64,000 nucleotides of DNA from the NCBI GenBank assembly GCA_009768925.2, contig VHIT02000011.1:1-64000 (forward strand). Direction: 5' to 3'. Positions 41,778 through 54,200 of the stretch are shown here, piece after piece. Positions within the stretch are counted from its first letter, which is position 1. Each line of letters begins with the position of its first letter. The translations under genes and the position numbers were made by a program. This DNA comes from Cryptosporidium bovis. Its lineage: Eukaryota > Apicomplexa > Conoidasida > Eucoccidiorida > Cryptosporidiidae. The notes below the pieces were generated by a model. It made no database searches, had not been told where the DNA came from, and saw nothing but the letters and a program-made list of their open reading frames with translations.

Positions 41778-43486
41778 TTACTTCCAAATTAATGTATTAT
41801 TAAGTGGTATGTAATTACCCGTTATTATTTTTACTATTTCTTGTGAGCATACTCCTGAAATAAATGATGAAGTTGTGAATAACTCCTCTCCTAATAAACT
41901 ATATTTGTTCATTTGAATTGTAGTCATTTTATATTTAGAATAAAATAATATTGTAAATAAAAAACTTACCATTTAATTAGGTCATTATTTTCACTGTTCG
42001 TATAGTTGTTAAAATAGGTACTCAAACCCAAATCCTTCAGATTATTGTTAAACATTTGCAGAAAGTTACTAAAATTACATTCAGTTACTTCAAAATCTAC
42101 ATATGAGTAATAATTTATTGCAAGAAAATAATATATTAAATTATGATCATTATTAATATCATTTTCAATATAATTTAATATACTTTTAAATTTATCATTT
42201 TGTACATTTATATCTCCATCTTTATTATATATGTGAAATAATGATTCACATTCAGTTCTAATAATGTTTTTAAAACAAAAAAAGTATTTAAAAACTAATT
42301 TAATTAATTCTATATTAATTATATTGCCATATTTATTCTGTATATAATCATGTATTTGAGCTAAGTCATCATCATATTGTTCATTATAAATATTTTCTAT
42401 TTCCAAGTAAGATATCGAATCGCAATATATATCAGGTAATTCGTTTGAAACTGGGAATTTATTATTTTTCATATAAAAGTCATATATTGCACTCAATATT
42501 ATTTTGTACTTAATGTTAATATGGCTATAAATATCATTATCATTCGTATCTATGTTGATACTTTCTTCAGCAATTAATGTTTTTAAATAATTAAATGCAT
42601 CAAATGAATATATATTTTTCATGTAATTCAATGCCTGAATGAAGTTTTTATAGTTATATTCTTTATTTATGTTACTTAACATTTGAACTATTTCATCATT
42701 TATATCCAAGTTCTTACCATTATTATTTGATTGAATCAATGATTTACACTTCAAAATTAGTGCAGGAAAAGGTATTTTGGAAATATAACTATTATTGTTA
42801 AACACAAAACCATTTATTTCATCAATATTTATTTGCAATGAATTATTTAACAGCTTATCTATTGGCTTATCTAATTGCAAACTTTTCAGCTTTGATATAT
42901 TTTTGCTGCCATTTGAAAGATCTAAAAATAAGTTATTATACTCAGAAAAATATATCTGATATATTCCAATAAATCCATATGATTTTAAGTTTATTATTGG
43001 TGATTTCAATTTACCTCTACATTTATTATTGATTATTAATTTATTTACTAGATTGTTAGTTATATTTATGCATACTACTATATTATAACTATTCTTGTCA
43101 TTATTAAACAATGATGTTATATACTCTTTAGGCGATTTAAAAATACATTCAACGTTTACACTACTTTTAAAATTGCTAATATAATCCTTAATAACTTGTA
43201 TTTTCCTTTTCCTCAATGTATTTGCTTTTTCATCTATTAATGCCATGCATTTTCCGTGCTCATTCTCATCTATGAGCTGATCATCTACTAATTTTATTGT
43301 GTTTACACCAATATAACTTAGCGAAATAACTAATTCAGACATTAATATTAATTTAGAGGACCCGATTATCAATATTTTTGATCCTTTTAATAACTGCTCA
43401 CCACTTTTGCCCCATATTAATCTTTCTCTCGACCAATATTTATCGTTGTTATTTTCACTTATCATATTATTAACCATTTGAAACAA
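41778..43486 (-). CDS. NAE1: NEDD8-activating enzyme E1 regulatory subunit, spliced, 545 aa
   Basis: This is the non-catalytic half of the heterodimer that activates the ubiquitin-like protein NEDD8 for cullin modification. The N-terminus has YWSRERLIWGKSGEQLLKGS followed by a divergent Rossmann-like start (ILIIGSSKL), matching the family's DRQLRLWGxxGQ pattern. The last 40 residues match the conserved end, GVCSQEIVKIITGNYIPLNN. These two parts lie in different frames and are joined by a 71-base intron from 41969 to 41899 (GTAAGT donor, AATATAG acceptor). Exon 1 is 43486 to 41970 and ends with TG; exon 2 is 41898 to 41778 and begins with T, giving a split Cys codon. Unspliced RNA stops at once (TGG TAA). 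The Gly-rich nucleotide loop is degenerate, as expected for the non-catalytic subunit. The middle is divergent and Asn-rich. Confidence 0.88.
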
Positions 43487-44039
43487 TATAATTCAATATT
43501 AAATAAATTGAATATTAACCTTTGCTTTCATTTCTACCATAATATATAACACAATATAGGTACCTAATAAATAATTGCAACTACTTAGTATAACTGAAGT
43601 ATTTGAGCAATACACACAGCTTATATAGTACTTATAAGTAATGGTATCAATATGTCTAATACACTAACACTTAATTTGGTATTATTAACTTTGTTTATTT
43701 ACTTTTTTCAACCGATCATATATGATCAAATTAATACAAAAAGGCAAATACGACATGGCGCAGGCGCCGTGCCGCATTTGCCTTTAAATGTATTATTTTA
43801 CTGCAAAAAAAGATTAATGAAATGAATTAAAAAGAAACAACACAAATCTGTTTGCACCTTTTTTTACTAAAAGAGGACTATATTATTCAATAATACAAAG
43901 CTGAATACAAGGAGACAGTAATAGAAATAAGGTTATATGAATTATTGTTATATTTATAAAGCTAAGGCATAATTCACAGTTACTATTGAGTTAAATAGAC
44001 GTGTATACTTTAGAATAAAACATAGCAATAATAATTACT
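43487..44039. promoter_or_regulatory. Divergent promoter region with GC-rich hairpin
   Basis: This 553-base region separates the leftward NEDD8 E1 gene from the rightward RNA polymerase III gene. It is AT-rich except for a 44-base GC-rich inverted repeat at 43741-43784 that contains two GGCGC cores and is listed separately. No other element was recognised. Confidence 0.45.
43741..43784. promoter_or_regulatory. 44-nt imperfect palindrome with GGCGC core
   Basis: Two 21-base arms surround a 2-base centre (AG). The outer nine bases pair perfectly (AAGGCAAAT with ATTTGCCTT), and the inner five also do (GGCGC with GCGCC). The seven bases between them have three imperfect positions; read as RNA on the - strand, two are G-U pairs and one is a mismatch. 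It stands out as the only GC-rich element of the interval. It may be an E2F-type palindromic site for both genes, or a small structured RNA. Confidence 0.6.
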
Positions 44040-47000
44040 ATGTTCTTGGATAATAAAGACCATGAGGCCAGTCATAACAAAAAGGCTAAGTTTTTACAAA
44101 ATGAGGTGAATGATGATAATAATTTGTTTATTAAAGAAGAGTTTAATATTGAAAATAAAAGTAAATCAGAATTAGCATCTTTATCCACCTTATCAATAAG
44201 CAAAGAAAAGTTATCAAGTGAATCGAATAAAGCTAATTTACATATAAAACATAATATTAGTCGTAATGATAGTAGCGATAAAGCGATTCTGGATGATTTA
44301 ATAAAGCCCGTAAATACAATAAAAGATAAGTGGAGATTGTTGCCACATTTTTTAAAAACTGAAGGTTTGGTAAAACATCATATAGATTCATACAATTACT
44401 TTGTAAGTACAGAAATACAAAGTATAGTTAGAGCAAATGCAAATAGAATAATAAGAAGTGATGTAGATCCATCTTTTTTTATAGAATTTTTAGATGCAAG
44501 AGTGGGATTCCCAAGACTAGAAGAAAACATGATAACAGTAGATTTGACACCAATGATGTGCAGAATGAGAGATCTAACATATGCTGCACCAATATATGTT
44601 GATGTTGACTATGTAAGAGGCAACACTGTCGTTAGAAAAAAAAATGTGGAAATAGGCAGAATACCTGTTATGTTAAGATCAAAAGTATGTATATTGCATG
44701 GAAAAAATTCGTCTGAAATGGTAAAATTGAATGAATGTCCACATGATCCAGGTGGTTACTTTATAGTAAAAGGTACTGAAAAGGCAATATTAATGCAGGA
44801 GCAATTAAGCAAGAACAGAATAATAGTTGAATTAGATAATAAACATAATTACTGCGCAACGGTAACATCTACGACTGCAGAAAGCAAGAGTAGAACATTA
44901 GTGGTACTTAAAAATGGTAGATTATATCTAAGGCATAATTCATTTGTAGATGAGATACCATTGTGTATTGTATTAAAGGCAATGGGAATAGAAACTGAAC
45001 AAGAAATATTTCATATGGTTGGGACTGAACCACATCATGAAGAAGGTATAATAAATTCACTGCAAGAAGTACATCAAGAAGGGATATTTACACAAAGACA
45101 AGCGTTATTATACATGTCAAAAAGAGCAAAATCTAAATTAAGAACTTCCGGTCCACCAGGAAGTAGTAATGTTAATAATTCAGGAGTTGGTAGTAGATCA
45201 TCAAGAACTTCTGCAAGAGGCTCAACTGGTAATAGTGGCAATTACTCACAAAATTCATTTGGTGGAATGGGTGATGATGATAATGACCAATTTAACAACA
45301 ATATTAACGATTCACTGGCATGTAATAATAATTTCAACAATAAACATGGCTCTTCAATGGGAACTGGAATAGATGAAGTATTAGAAACATTGAATAGGGT
45401 ATTACTATCACATATAGGTACCATATATTGTGATTTGTATCCAAAGGCAATATTTTTATCTTTAATGGCGAAAAGAGTATTAGATTCATCTAAAGATCAA
45501 ACATTATTGGACGACAAGGACTACTACGGTAACAAAAGAATTGAATTGGCAGGGCAACTAATATCTATATTATTCGAAGATCTATTTAAAAGATTTTCAG
45601 TATTAACTAAGAAGCAAATAGATCAGACATTAGTACGTTATTTTCAAACAAAGGATGCAGGTAAATTAGGTGGCAGAGGCGGAGCAATAAGTGGTTCTGG
45701 TATAAATGACGATCCAAACTTATCATATCCAGATTGTTTTAGAAATTTACCTACTGATATTATAACTAGAGGAATGCAAACGGCATTAAGTACAGGTAAC
45801 TGGTCGATCAAGCGTTTTAGAATGGAAAGAAGTGGTATGACGCAAGTGTTAACTAGATTTTCGTATATTGCTTCATTGGGTATAATGACAAGAGTAGATT
45901 CACAATTTGAAAAGGCAAGAAAGGTTAGTGGGCCTAGAGCTCTACAACCATCCCAATGGGGAATTCTTTGTCCATGTGATACACCTGAAGGTGAATCATG
46001 TGGTCTAGTTAAAAATCTTGCATTAACTACTCACATTACAACTGATCATTGCCCACAATATTTGGTTGGTTTATTACTTTCATTAGGTGTACAGGATATT
46101 TGCTCTTCTTCCTGTCTAGATTGGCATTCATCACAACTAAATAATAAATTATTATGTAATGAAATAAGCAGAAATTTAACAGGTTTATCACTATCACCAA
46201 ATTTGTCTCCATCATTAAATAAGCCATATTCAGCTTCTCAACCATTGTCTTCATATTTCGTGTTTATAAATGGTTCATTGATGGGAATACATAGGAATCC
46301 AGAATTACTGGCAACTCAGATAAGATTATTGAGAAGAAAAGGTTATATAGGGCAATTTGTATCGGTATTTTGTAATCATATACACTGTTATGTGCAAATA
46401 GCAACGGATGGAGGAAGATTATGCAGGCCACTAATAATAGTAGACAAAGGAGTATCAAGATTAAAAGAGAAACACATAGAAATGTTAGAAAGTGGTGAAA
46501 TGGCATTTGGTGATTGCATATCAAATGGTATACTTGAATGGGTAGATGTGAATGAGGAGAATAACTTATTAATAGCATTAAGAGATGAAGATATTACACT
46601 AGAAACCACGCATTTAGAAATAGATCCACTATCAATATTAGGTGTAGTTAGTGGTCTTATACCATATCCTAATCATAATCAAAGCCCTAGAAATACATAT
46701 CAATGTGCCATGGGAAAGCAAGTAATGGGATCTGTTGGTTTTAACCAATTTCTTCGTTGTGATTCTGTTTTATATTTACTGGTGTACCCACAGAAGCCAC
46801 TTTGTAAAACAAGAACAATAGAAATGATTAACTTTGAGGAATTACCTGCTGGGCAAAATTCATCAGTGGCTGTTATGAGCTTTGCTGGATATGACATTGA
46901 GGACGCAATAGTTATGAATAAAGCATCTGTGGACCGTGGATTTGCAAGGTGTTTTGTAATGAAACGCCAAACAGTTGAATTACAAAAATTACCAAATGGT

Positions 47001-48173
47001 CTTTCTGAAAGAGTAGCTTGTCCAAACAATTCAAACACAAGTCAGATTATGTGTTGCGGAGCTGGAAACATGATGGGAAGAACTTCTCAGTCAATATCTA
47101 CAAATAATAACAGAACAACGAATAATTGTAAAAATAACAATACGGGTAGCAGTGACTATTATAAAAAAATAGGAAATAATGTATCTAGTAATAATAGTGT
47201 ATTAGATGAGGATGGTGTATGTAATGTAGGTGCATTAGTTACTGAAGATGATATTATAGTAAATAAAATGTCACCTATAAATACAAGAGAGTATGTGGGC
47301 GATCCATCCCAAATTGATTTGTCCGAGTACAAACCAACCCCAATCAAATATAAAGGACCTTCATCATCATATGTAGACAGGGTTATATTAACCGAAAATT
47401 CAGATGGTAATCAGATGTACAAGGTTATACTGAGACAAACGAGAAGACCTGAACTAGGCGATAAGTTTAGTTCAAGACATGGTCAAAAGGGAGTAGTTGG
47501 ACTTATAATTTCACAGGAAGATTTACCTTTTTCAGAAACTGGTTGGTGCCCCGATTTAATTATGAATCCACATGGATTTCCTTCCAGAATGACAGTAGGA
47601 AAACTAATGGAGCTGATTTCAAGTAAAGCAAGTGTATTAGACGGAAAATATAGATACGGAACTGCATTTGGTGGCACACCACTGGAAGAATCAGCTAAAT
47701 GTCTTATTGAGAATGGTTTTCATTATTCAGGTAAAGAGTATTTAACTTCTGGTACAACAGGTGAGGCAATTGAGAGCTATATATTTGTAGGTCCTATATT
47801 TTATCAAAAACTTAAACACATGGTATTAGATAAAATGCATGCTAGAGGTAGAGGGCCTAGACAAATATTAACCAGACAACCTACTGAGGGGAGATCTAAA
47901 GATGGTGGTCTCAGACTTGGTGAAATGGAAAGAGACTGTTTAGTTGCTTATGGTGCCAGTAATTTACTTATTGAGAGACTAATGCTTAACTCGGATGTAT
48001 TTGAAACTAATGTATGTAATCAATGTGGTCTATTTGGTTATAATAACTATTGTCGTTATTGCGATAACTCCCAAGATATTTCAATTGTTCGTCTTCCATA
48101 TGCATGTAAGTTATTATTCCAAGAATTACAAGCTATGAATGTTTGTCCGAGAATAAGAACATGCACCAAATAA
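44040..48173 (+). CDS. RPC2: RNA polymerase III second-largest subunit RPC2, 1377 aa
   Basis: This is the beta-like catalytic-core subunit of RNA polymerase III, which makes tRNA and 5S rRNA in the nucleus. The N-terminal region has DKWRLLPHFLKTEGLVKHHI, typical of the Pol III rather than Pol II or Pol I paralogue. Conserved blocks include CPHDPGGYFIVKGTEKAI, the hybrid-binding GDKFSSRHGQKGVVG near residue 1140, and the C-terminal LTRQPTEGRSKDGGLRLGEM. The C-terminal zinc site is CNQCGLFGYNNYCRYC near 1325 to 1340. It is about 230 residues longer than yeast or human RPC2 because of Asn/Ser/Gly inserts near residues 366 to 441 and 1016 to 1054, plus a short Gly-rich insert near 541 to 554. The first 85 residues are also an extension. 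The 3' end is only 53 bases from the convergent gene. Confidence 0.96.
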   Translation: MFLDNKDHEASHNKKAKFLQNEVNDDNNLFIKEEFNIENKSKSELASLSTLSISKEKLSSESNKANLHIKHNISRNDSSDKAILDDLIKPVNTIKDKWRLLPHFLKTEGLVKHHIDSYNYFVSTEIQSIVRANANRIIRSDVDPSFFIEFLDARVGFPRLEENMITVDLTPMMCRMRDLTYAAPIYVDVDYVRGNTVVRKKNVEIGRIPVMLRSKVCILHGKNSSEMVKLNECPHDPGGYFIVKGTEKAILMQEQLSKNRIIVELDNKHNYCATVTSTTAESKSRTLVVLKNGRLYLRHNSFVDEIPLCIVLKAMGIETEQEIFHMVGTEPHHEEGIINSLQEVHQEGIFTQRQALLYMSKRAKSKLRTSGPPGSSNVNNSGVGSRSSRTSARGSTGNSGNYSQNSFGGMGDDDNDQFNNNINDSLACNNNFNNKHGSSMGTGIDEVLETLNRVLLSHIGTIYCDLYPKAIFLSLMAKRVLDSSKDQTLLDDKDYYGNKRIELAGQLISILFEDLFKRFSVLTKKQIDQTLVRYFQTKDAGKLGGRGGAISGSGINDDPNLSYPDCFRNLPTDIITRGMQTALSTGNWSIKRFRMERSGMTQVLTRFSYIASLGIMTRVDSQFEKARKVSGPRALQPSQWGILCPCDTPEGESCGLVKNLALTTHITTDHCPQYLVGLLLSLGVQDICSSSCLDWHSSQLNNKLLCNEISRNLTGLSLSPNLSPSLNKPYSASQPLSSYFVFINGSLMGIHRNPELLATQIRLLRRKGYIGQFVSVFCNHIHCYVQIATDGGRLCRPLIIVDKGVSRLKEKHIEMLESGEMAFGDCISNGILEWVDVNEENNLLIALRDEDITLETTHLEIDPLSILGVVSGLIPYPNHNQSPRNTYQCAMGKQVMGSVGFNQFLRCDSVLYLLVYPQKPLCKTRTIEMINFEELPAGQNSSVAVMSFAGYDIEDAIVMNKASVDRGFARCFVMKRQTVELQKLPNGLSERVACPNNSNTSQIMCCGAGNMMGRTSQSISTNNNRTTNNCKNNNTGSSDYYKKIGNNVSSNNSVLDEDGVCNVGALVTEDDIIVNKMSPINTREYVGDPSQIDLSEYKPTPIKYKGPSSSYVDRVILTENSDGNQMYKVILRQTRRPELGDKFSSRHGQKGVVGLIISQEDLPFSETGWCPDLIMNPHGFPSRMTVGKLMELISSKASVLDGKYRYGTAFGGTPLEESAKCLIENGFHYSGKEYLTSGTTGEAIESYIFVGPIFYQKLKHMVLDKMHARGRGPRQILTRQPTEGRSKDGGLRLGEMERDCLVAYGASNLLIERLMLNSDVFETNVCNQCGLFGYNNYCRYCDNSQDISIVRLPYACKLLFQELQAMNVCPRIRTCTK

Positions 48174-48226
48174 CTAAAGAAATAAGTCTAAATTCGTTAT
48201 TTTTAAACAATAAATGTTTATAGATA

Positions 48227-51200
48227 TCAAAATATAAAATCAACTAGAATGCTTTGTTCATTTCTAGGAAGAAAGAAATCATTTTTTTTAAACCATTTAA
48301 TTATCTCATTTTCTTCTATTATACTGCCGTTGTAATCACTATTTCCGTCATTTATCACATCTATTTTTAAGTTTTTATTCATAATATTTTTTTTTCTTTC
48401 ATGTATAATTAAAAACCATACCAATGTAATAGCTGATGGAATTAATATAGGAATATCAATGTGATTATTAAGATTGTTTGCACCGTAAATGCAATCTATT
48501 ATTCCTTTAAATTGAAATAAATTTTTATATTCTGTGTTTTCTATAATATTTAAATAGCTCTTTTTATAGTTATTAATATATTCTTCTAACATACAACTAT
48601 TACCATTACCGTCATTTGTACTTTTTAAACTATTAATTATATTCCAGCATTTCTTATTCGGATACAAAAATACATAGTCGTTATATTCAGTATTTTTGTC
48701 TTTTTTATTAGTAAATTCATTTTCCATCGAGTATATGAATCCAAAAGGTAAAGTTGTTATTTTCAGAAAATTAAATAAATCCAAGTAGTAATATTCACTA
48801 TTTATTTCATTCAGATATTGTTCAATTTTTGATAATATAATGTTTAGTAGTGATTCATGATATTCTTTGAATAATACAAAATCAGGTATTATATTCATTT
48901 CAAGTTCAATATCGCTTGAATTATTTAAATAATTTCTTAAAATAGTAAAATATTCAGGATGAACATATAATGAAGAGCACAATAGGTATCTAAATATCAT
49001 AAAACATTTATTCACAACACTTTTTTTATCTCGTTTATATTCTTCATTTGTATAATTGATATCACTATTGTACATAAATGCCATAATACGAAATACTATG
49101 TCTATCAACATATCAATATACTTTGGAGGATCTAATTTGTTCCCAATTTCAACAATTAAATTTATTATTTCATTTTCAATCCAATTTAAATGAGAATCCA
49201 ATAATATTGAAATTGATATATCTTTATTCCCTCTAATGCTATTATCAATAATATATTCTGAATTATAAATTATTAAAGCAACAAGTGTTTCTTTAATTTC
49301 ATTTGACGTTGGATTAATAAAGTTCATGCTTGAATTATCATTTGAAAATAATACTACTCTTTTAAATAGTTCAAGCAAGTATTTGTTTGTATTAATTATA
49401 TAGTCTAACTTTATATAGATGTTATATTTTTCAATAAATGTTAAATAATAATCGAAGATTAATTTGTATAGTCTTGTATAGACTTCAATCTCGTGAAAAC
49501 TAATTGTATCAAAACACAATTCACTTATATATAAAAAAAAATAGTATATAATAAAAATAAATAAACAATCACATTTGTAAGTGTTATTGTAATTGTCTAT
49601 TTGCTTGTAATATTTGATTATCATGAATTTTAAATTTTCACTATTATTATTTGTCTGTTTGTTTAATTTATTAAACTCAAAAGTATTGTTTAACCCACTA
49701 TCATTAATAAAATTAGTGCTTAATAACGAATCGATTGATGAAATGACCTCTAATAAAATGAATAGCGCATTTAATGTAAAATCATTATACTTAGTCGACC
49801 CTGAATATAATAATACTAATATGTCTATGATTATTTTATTGTATCTGCTTGTTTTATTTACTTTATTCCAAATTAGTATTATTGATGGTACACAATATAT
49901 TATAATATTATTTTGCTTTAATATACTACTTATAATTCTATCTATATTATCACTTCTAAAAAAGTCAATGGACTTAATTATTAATTCAAAATTGTGTACT
50001 TTGTCGACTAGAAAATAACTAAAATGTGAAAATAATATTAATCCTTTTTCATTATTGTATTCTTCTTTTGGAATTAAATTATTCGATATATTAAAGTATA
50101 TTGACATTAACTTTTCTTTAGAATTTTCAGACAATGTTATTTCACTAGTGAAATCATTTTCATTGTTGACATCATTAAGAATACTAATATCTGTTCTTGA
50201 AATAAGATTATATAGCAATACAATCTCTGATGAATCAAAACTAATGTTTGTATTATCATTATAAGCAACATTCACAACAATGTCCCACAAAATTAGTCTT
50301 TTTTCAATATTCAAATAGTTATATAAGCAAATCAGAATGTCAATTAAATTAATAAATAATTTATATGAAAAATTATCGCTATTTATCTTAGGCTCGATAC
50401 TGGTAAGTAAATTGAATATATTGTTTACAAATTCAGAACAATTTACCTTCGTAAAATAATTATTATCATTGTGTTTCATTATTTTTAAAATTAATTTTAT
50501 AATATATGTGTATTCATTCAATATAAATTCATTTATATAATAATTATTAATTCCATCTATGCCTTCATTTGTAATTATTAAAAAAGAGGTAAAATTACAT
50601 AAAAAAATAAATATTTTTTCCAGATTATCGTTATTAATTGGTTTATCATTTATATTTAAATTACTTTTAAATGTATTATTTTTTTTATTTGGGTTTAAGA
50701 GTGATAAATATTTACTTTTGTAAATATAGTCTTTCACTATATTAAATTTTAAATGATTATTACTTACGCATAAAGTTAATTCATTTTCACATTTTCGATT
50801 ATCCAATTTGTTATAAATCATTTCGAAAACAGCTTTTAAAATTTGTGTTATTAAAACAAAGTTATTTGAATATATAAAACCCACATAATTGTTATTAAAT
50901 TTAAAACCATTCTTCGACGAAAACAAATTAAAATAGTAAAAATATGGATTTAGTTGAATGTACAATGGGAATGCTGAATAACTTAGATTTTTATTACCAT
51001 CTAACAAATATTTTGATATTTCGTTTATTTTATCTAGATTAGAATAATCACAGTGGTTGTTATTACCTTTATTAATATCATAAATAATTATATTAAAGGA
51101 AAAATTAATTAGTTCTGAAATGCTTAATGATAGAAAGTAATTATTTAAGAATTTGATTGATAAATAACTAATATTGTTATCTATAAGCCATTTACTTAAC

Positions 51201-54200
51201 ATAATAGAAAATTTATTTTCTTGAATTATCAATGATTTAAAATTTTCAACAGAAAACGAACTTAATATATCTAAGCTGTTGTTTATAAAGCAATCGTTAA
51301 TTAATAATACCAACAATAAATTCAACAATGGTGCATCTAAATGTTTCAATTTAAAGTTATTAATATTATCAACACGTGATTTCTCGAATAAATTACGATT
51401 TACTCTCAATAGAAGATTACATAGATTAGGTAAGAATTCTTTATTTTTAAAACTATATTTGAATTCTAACGGTATTGAAATGTATTTATTATAATCTATC
51501 AAAGGCGTTTCGTGAATTCTTGTTTGATATATTAGACTGAACGAAATAGCCATTAATTTATTAATCAAATTACTATCAACACTATCTATTTTAGCAATAG
51601 ACATATTTTTAATAACAGCATTAATATATTCTATTATACTATTAAAAATACCCGTACTATGTAACTCTTCATAATTGTAAAAACACAAATATTCACCAAT
51701 ACAATCCATGTATTTGTTACTCTCCGTGATTTCTATATTTCTGTCAGTTATATTACTATTACTTTCTTCCATTTTTATATCCATTTCAAAGTGCAATGAT
51801 ATAATATCGTCTATAATATTGTTACAAACTAGTATTTTTTTTAATTCAAATAAAAGTGATTTACTATTGTCAAAAATATTTAAACTGTCATTGATAAATA
51901 ATGATTCTGTTTTTTTAAATAGTTTATCATCTATATTTACTTTCTTTAGTTTAGTTATTAAAAAAAATAAGTTTAAATCTAATATTAAATCGTTATCATC
52001 ACTTGTCTTTATATTATTTTTATTGAGGTAATTTATATAATATATTATATTATCCAATTTATTTACAAATGTATTGTAGTAATTAAACATATCCTTTCTG
52101 AAATAAAAATAATTTAGTAAATTTACAAGTAGATTTATTAAATAATATCTAATTATTGATGATTTTATTCTCGGAGGTAGCTGTTTTGGTTTTATACTAT
52201 TTAAACTGTCATTCTTATCGTAATTTATATTTTTAACACCAAACAAGTATTTAAATACTGATGATACTATATACACTAGTGTATTATAACAATTATTTAT
52301 TGTTATTACATTATCGTTATTGTTACTATTCAGTAATAATTCTTCTATTTTATCAATTAAGTGATTTATTAAATATTTAGTAAAGAATAATATTGATAAA
52401 ATTGGCATAGTTGACGAGTCGTTAGGTGTATTTATAATATTTTGAATAGATGTAATGTACAATGTTGGCGATAAATCTGAGCAGCTTTGGAACAAATTAA
52501 CAATATTTATTTTATTGTTTTCTTTTTGACTATAGTTATATTCAGGTATTATATATGACCAATAATTCATACTATCAATGGTTTTAAGGTATAATAATTT
52601 CAACAATAACTTGGTTATTTTTTGGAAATTATCATTATTAATAATGCTTTCAAATAAAATATTTGAAAAAAGTTTAGATGTTTCCATCCTAAATATTATT
52701 TCGTCGTTTCTCTTTAATTTGATCTTGCTTTGATTAATTATACATGGGTATATTGTTATTACTTTCATAGATTCCAAAAGTCCAAATTTTGTTGTAATCA
52801 ATAAATTATCATTTAGATTACTGTTTTTCACGTCAATATTATAATCTAATAATGACAAAATATCATTTTTGTTTACTATAACATTATTATCTACTTCTTC
52901 CTTAATAGCTTCTAAAACGCATTTTTTTTCTACTTTATTTTCCTCACATTCAGAGAATGGAAATACTTCATCTGGATATTTCGGATCTAAAAAAGAAACT
53001 AATGGATCAGATACGAGATCTAATATTATCATATTCATAGAGTCAATAGAAAATTTTGGATGGTTGTTGTATTTGAATAAGTTATCATTTAATTCTTTAT
53101 AGACAGTTTGTTTAAGTAACATCAATAATACAGAAAAATGCACATATCTTGAAGAACAACATGAATCACCAATAAATGGGAACACAAATCTCTCAAGTGT
53201 CTCCACTATGTCATAATTATTGTCATCATTACTTGTGTTACTCAACAATTTTGCTGATATATTTGAATATTCTTCGTTTATAATATTGCTTTGATCAGAT
53301 AATAGAATATTCTCAAGGTCATCGATAGACGTAGTTGAATTTGTATTAAAATTGTATTTATTTAGTTCTATATTCATTAATACAGATTTAACCAGTGATT
53401 GAATATTTCGTTCACAATTAGCATTGTTTAATAACTTGTCTCCAGGTAAAATTGATATCCAATTTCTAGGTATATTAGGTAGTAAGTTATTTAATACATT
53501 AAAACATGCTTTCACCAGATACTTCTTTAATTTTAATGCATTATTTGTAGTGCACTCCAAATCGGCACTAATTTGTTTATTCATTATAGTGGAGTTATTA
53601 TTTAATAAAAAATCATTTAATAATAAAAATAGTCTAATCGATCCTAATGAGTTCCAGAGTATAAATATCCACTGCTTAAAATCCTTAAATAATAGCATTA
53701 TTGGATTGTCTTTATCATCCTCAAATAAACTTAACGCACTTGATTCATTATCATTTTTAATTAATTTAAGCCTTTCTGATGATTCAATGAGTGATTCTAA
53801 AATAGTTGATATATTCTCAACATTATTATTGGATATTATGATTTTACAAATAGGTATAATAATTCTATTTAATTCATTCATTATACGACATAAATTATTC
53901 AGAAGGTGGTCATATTTATTCATTTCATTCTGTATATTGGTGTTTTTTAAAACTGACATTAAATTCGACAATACGTTATTTATAACTAGAAATGAATTGT
54001 TTAATATAAATAGTTTATCATTAAAGATTTTTTGATTGAAAAATAAATTTAAATCAGAAAATTTAGTCAAGTAATTAATTATATGTTCAAGCATAATTGT
54101 TAAAAGTGATGAACTTGATGTGTAATTAGACAAACCAATTAAAAAGTGTGAATTATGAATAAGGGCTTGTGAATAATCATCATCAATAGGGAGTGATAGG

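Noticed and set aside
41750-41783. Third exon of the NEDD8 E1 gene after the GTAAGT that overlaps its stop
   Set aside because: The nearest acceptor would leave an intron of about 31 bases, too short, and the more distant one adds only a few residues without family similarity.
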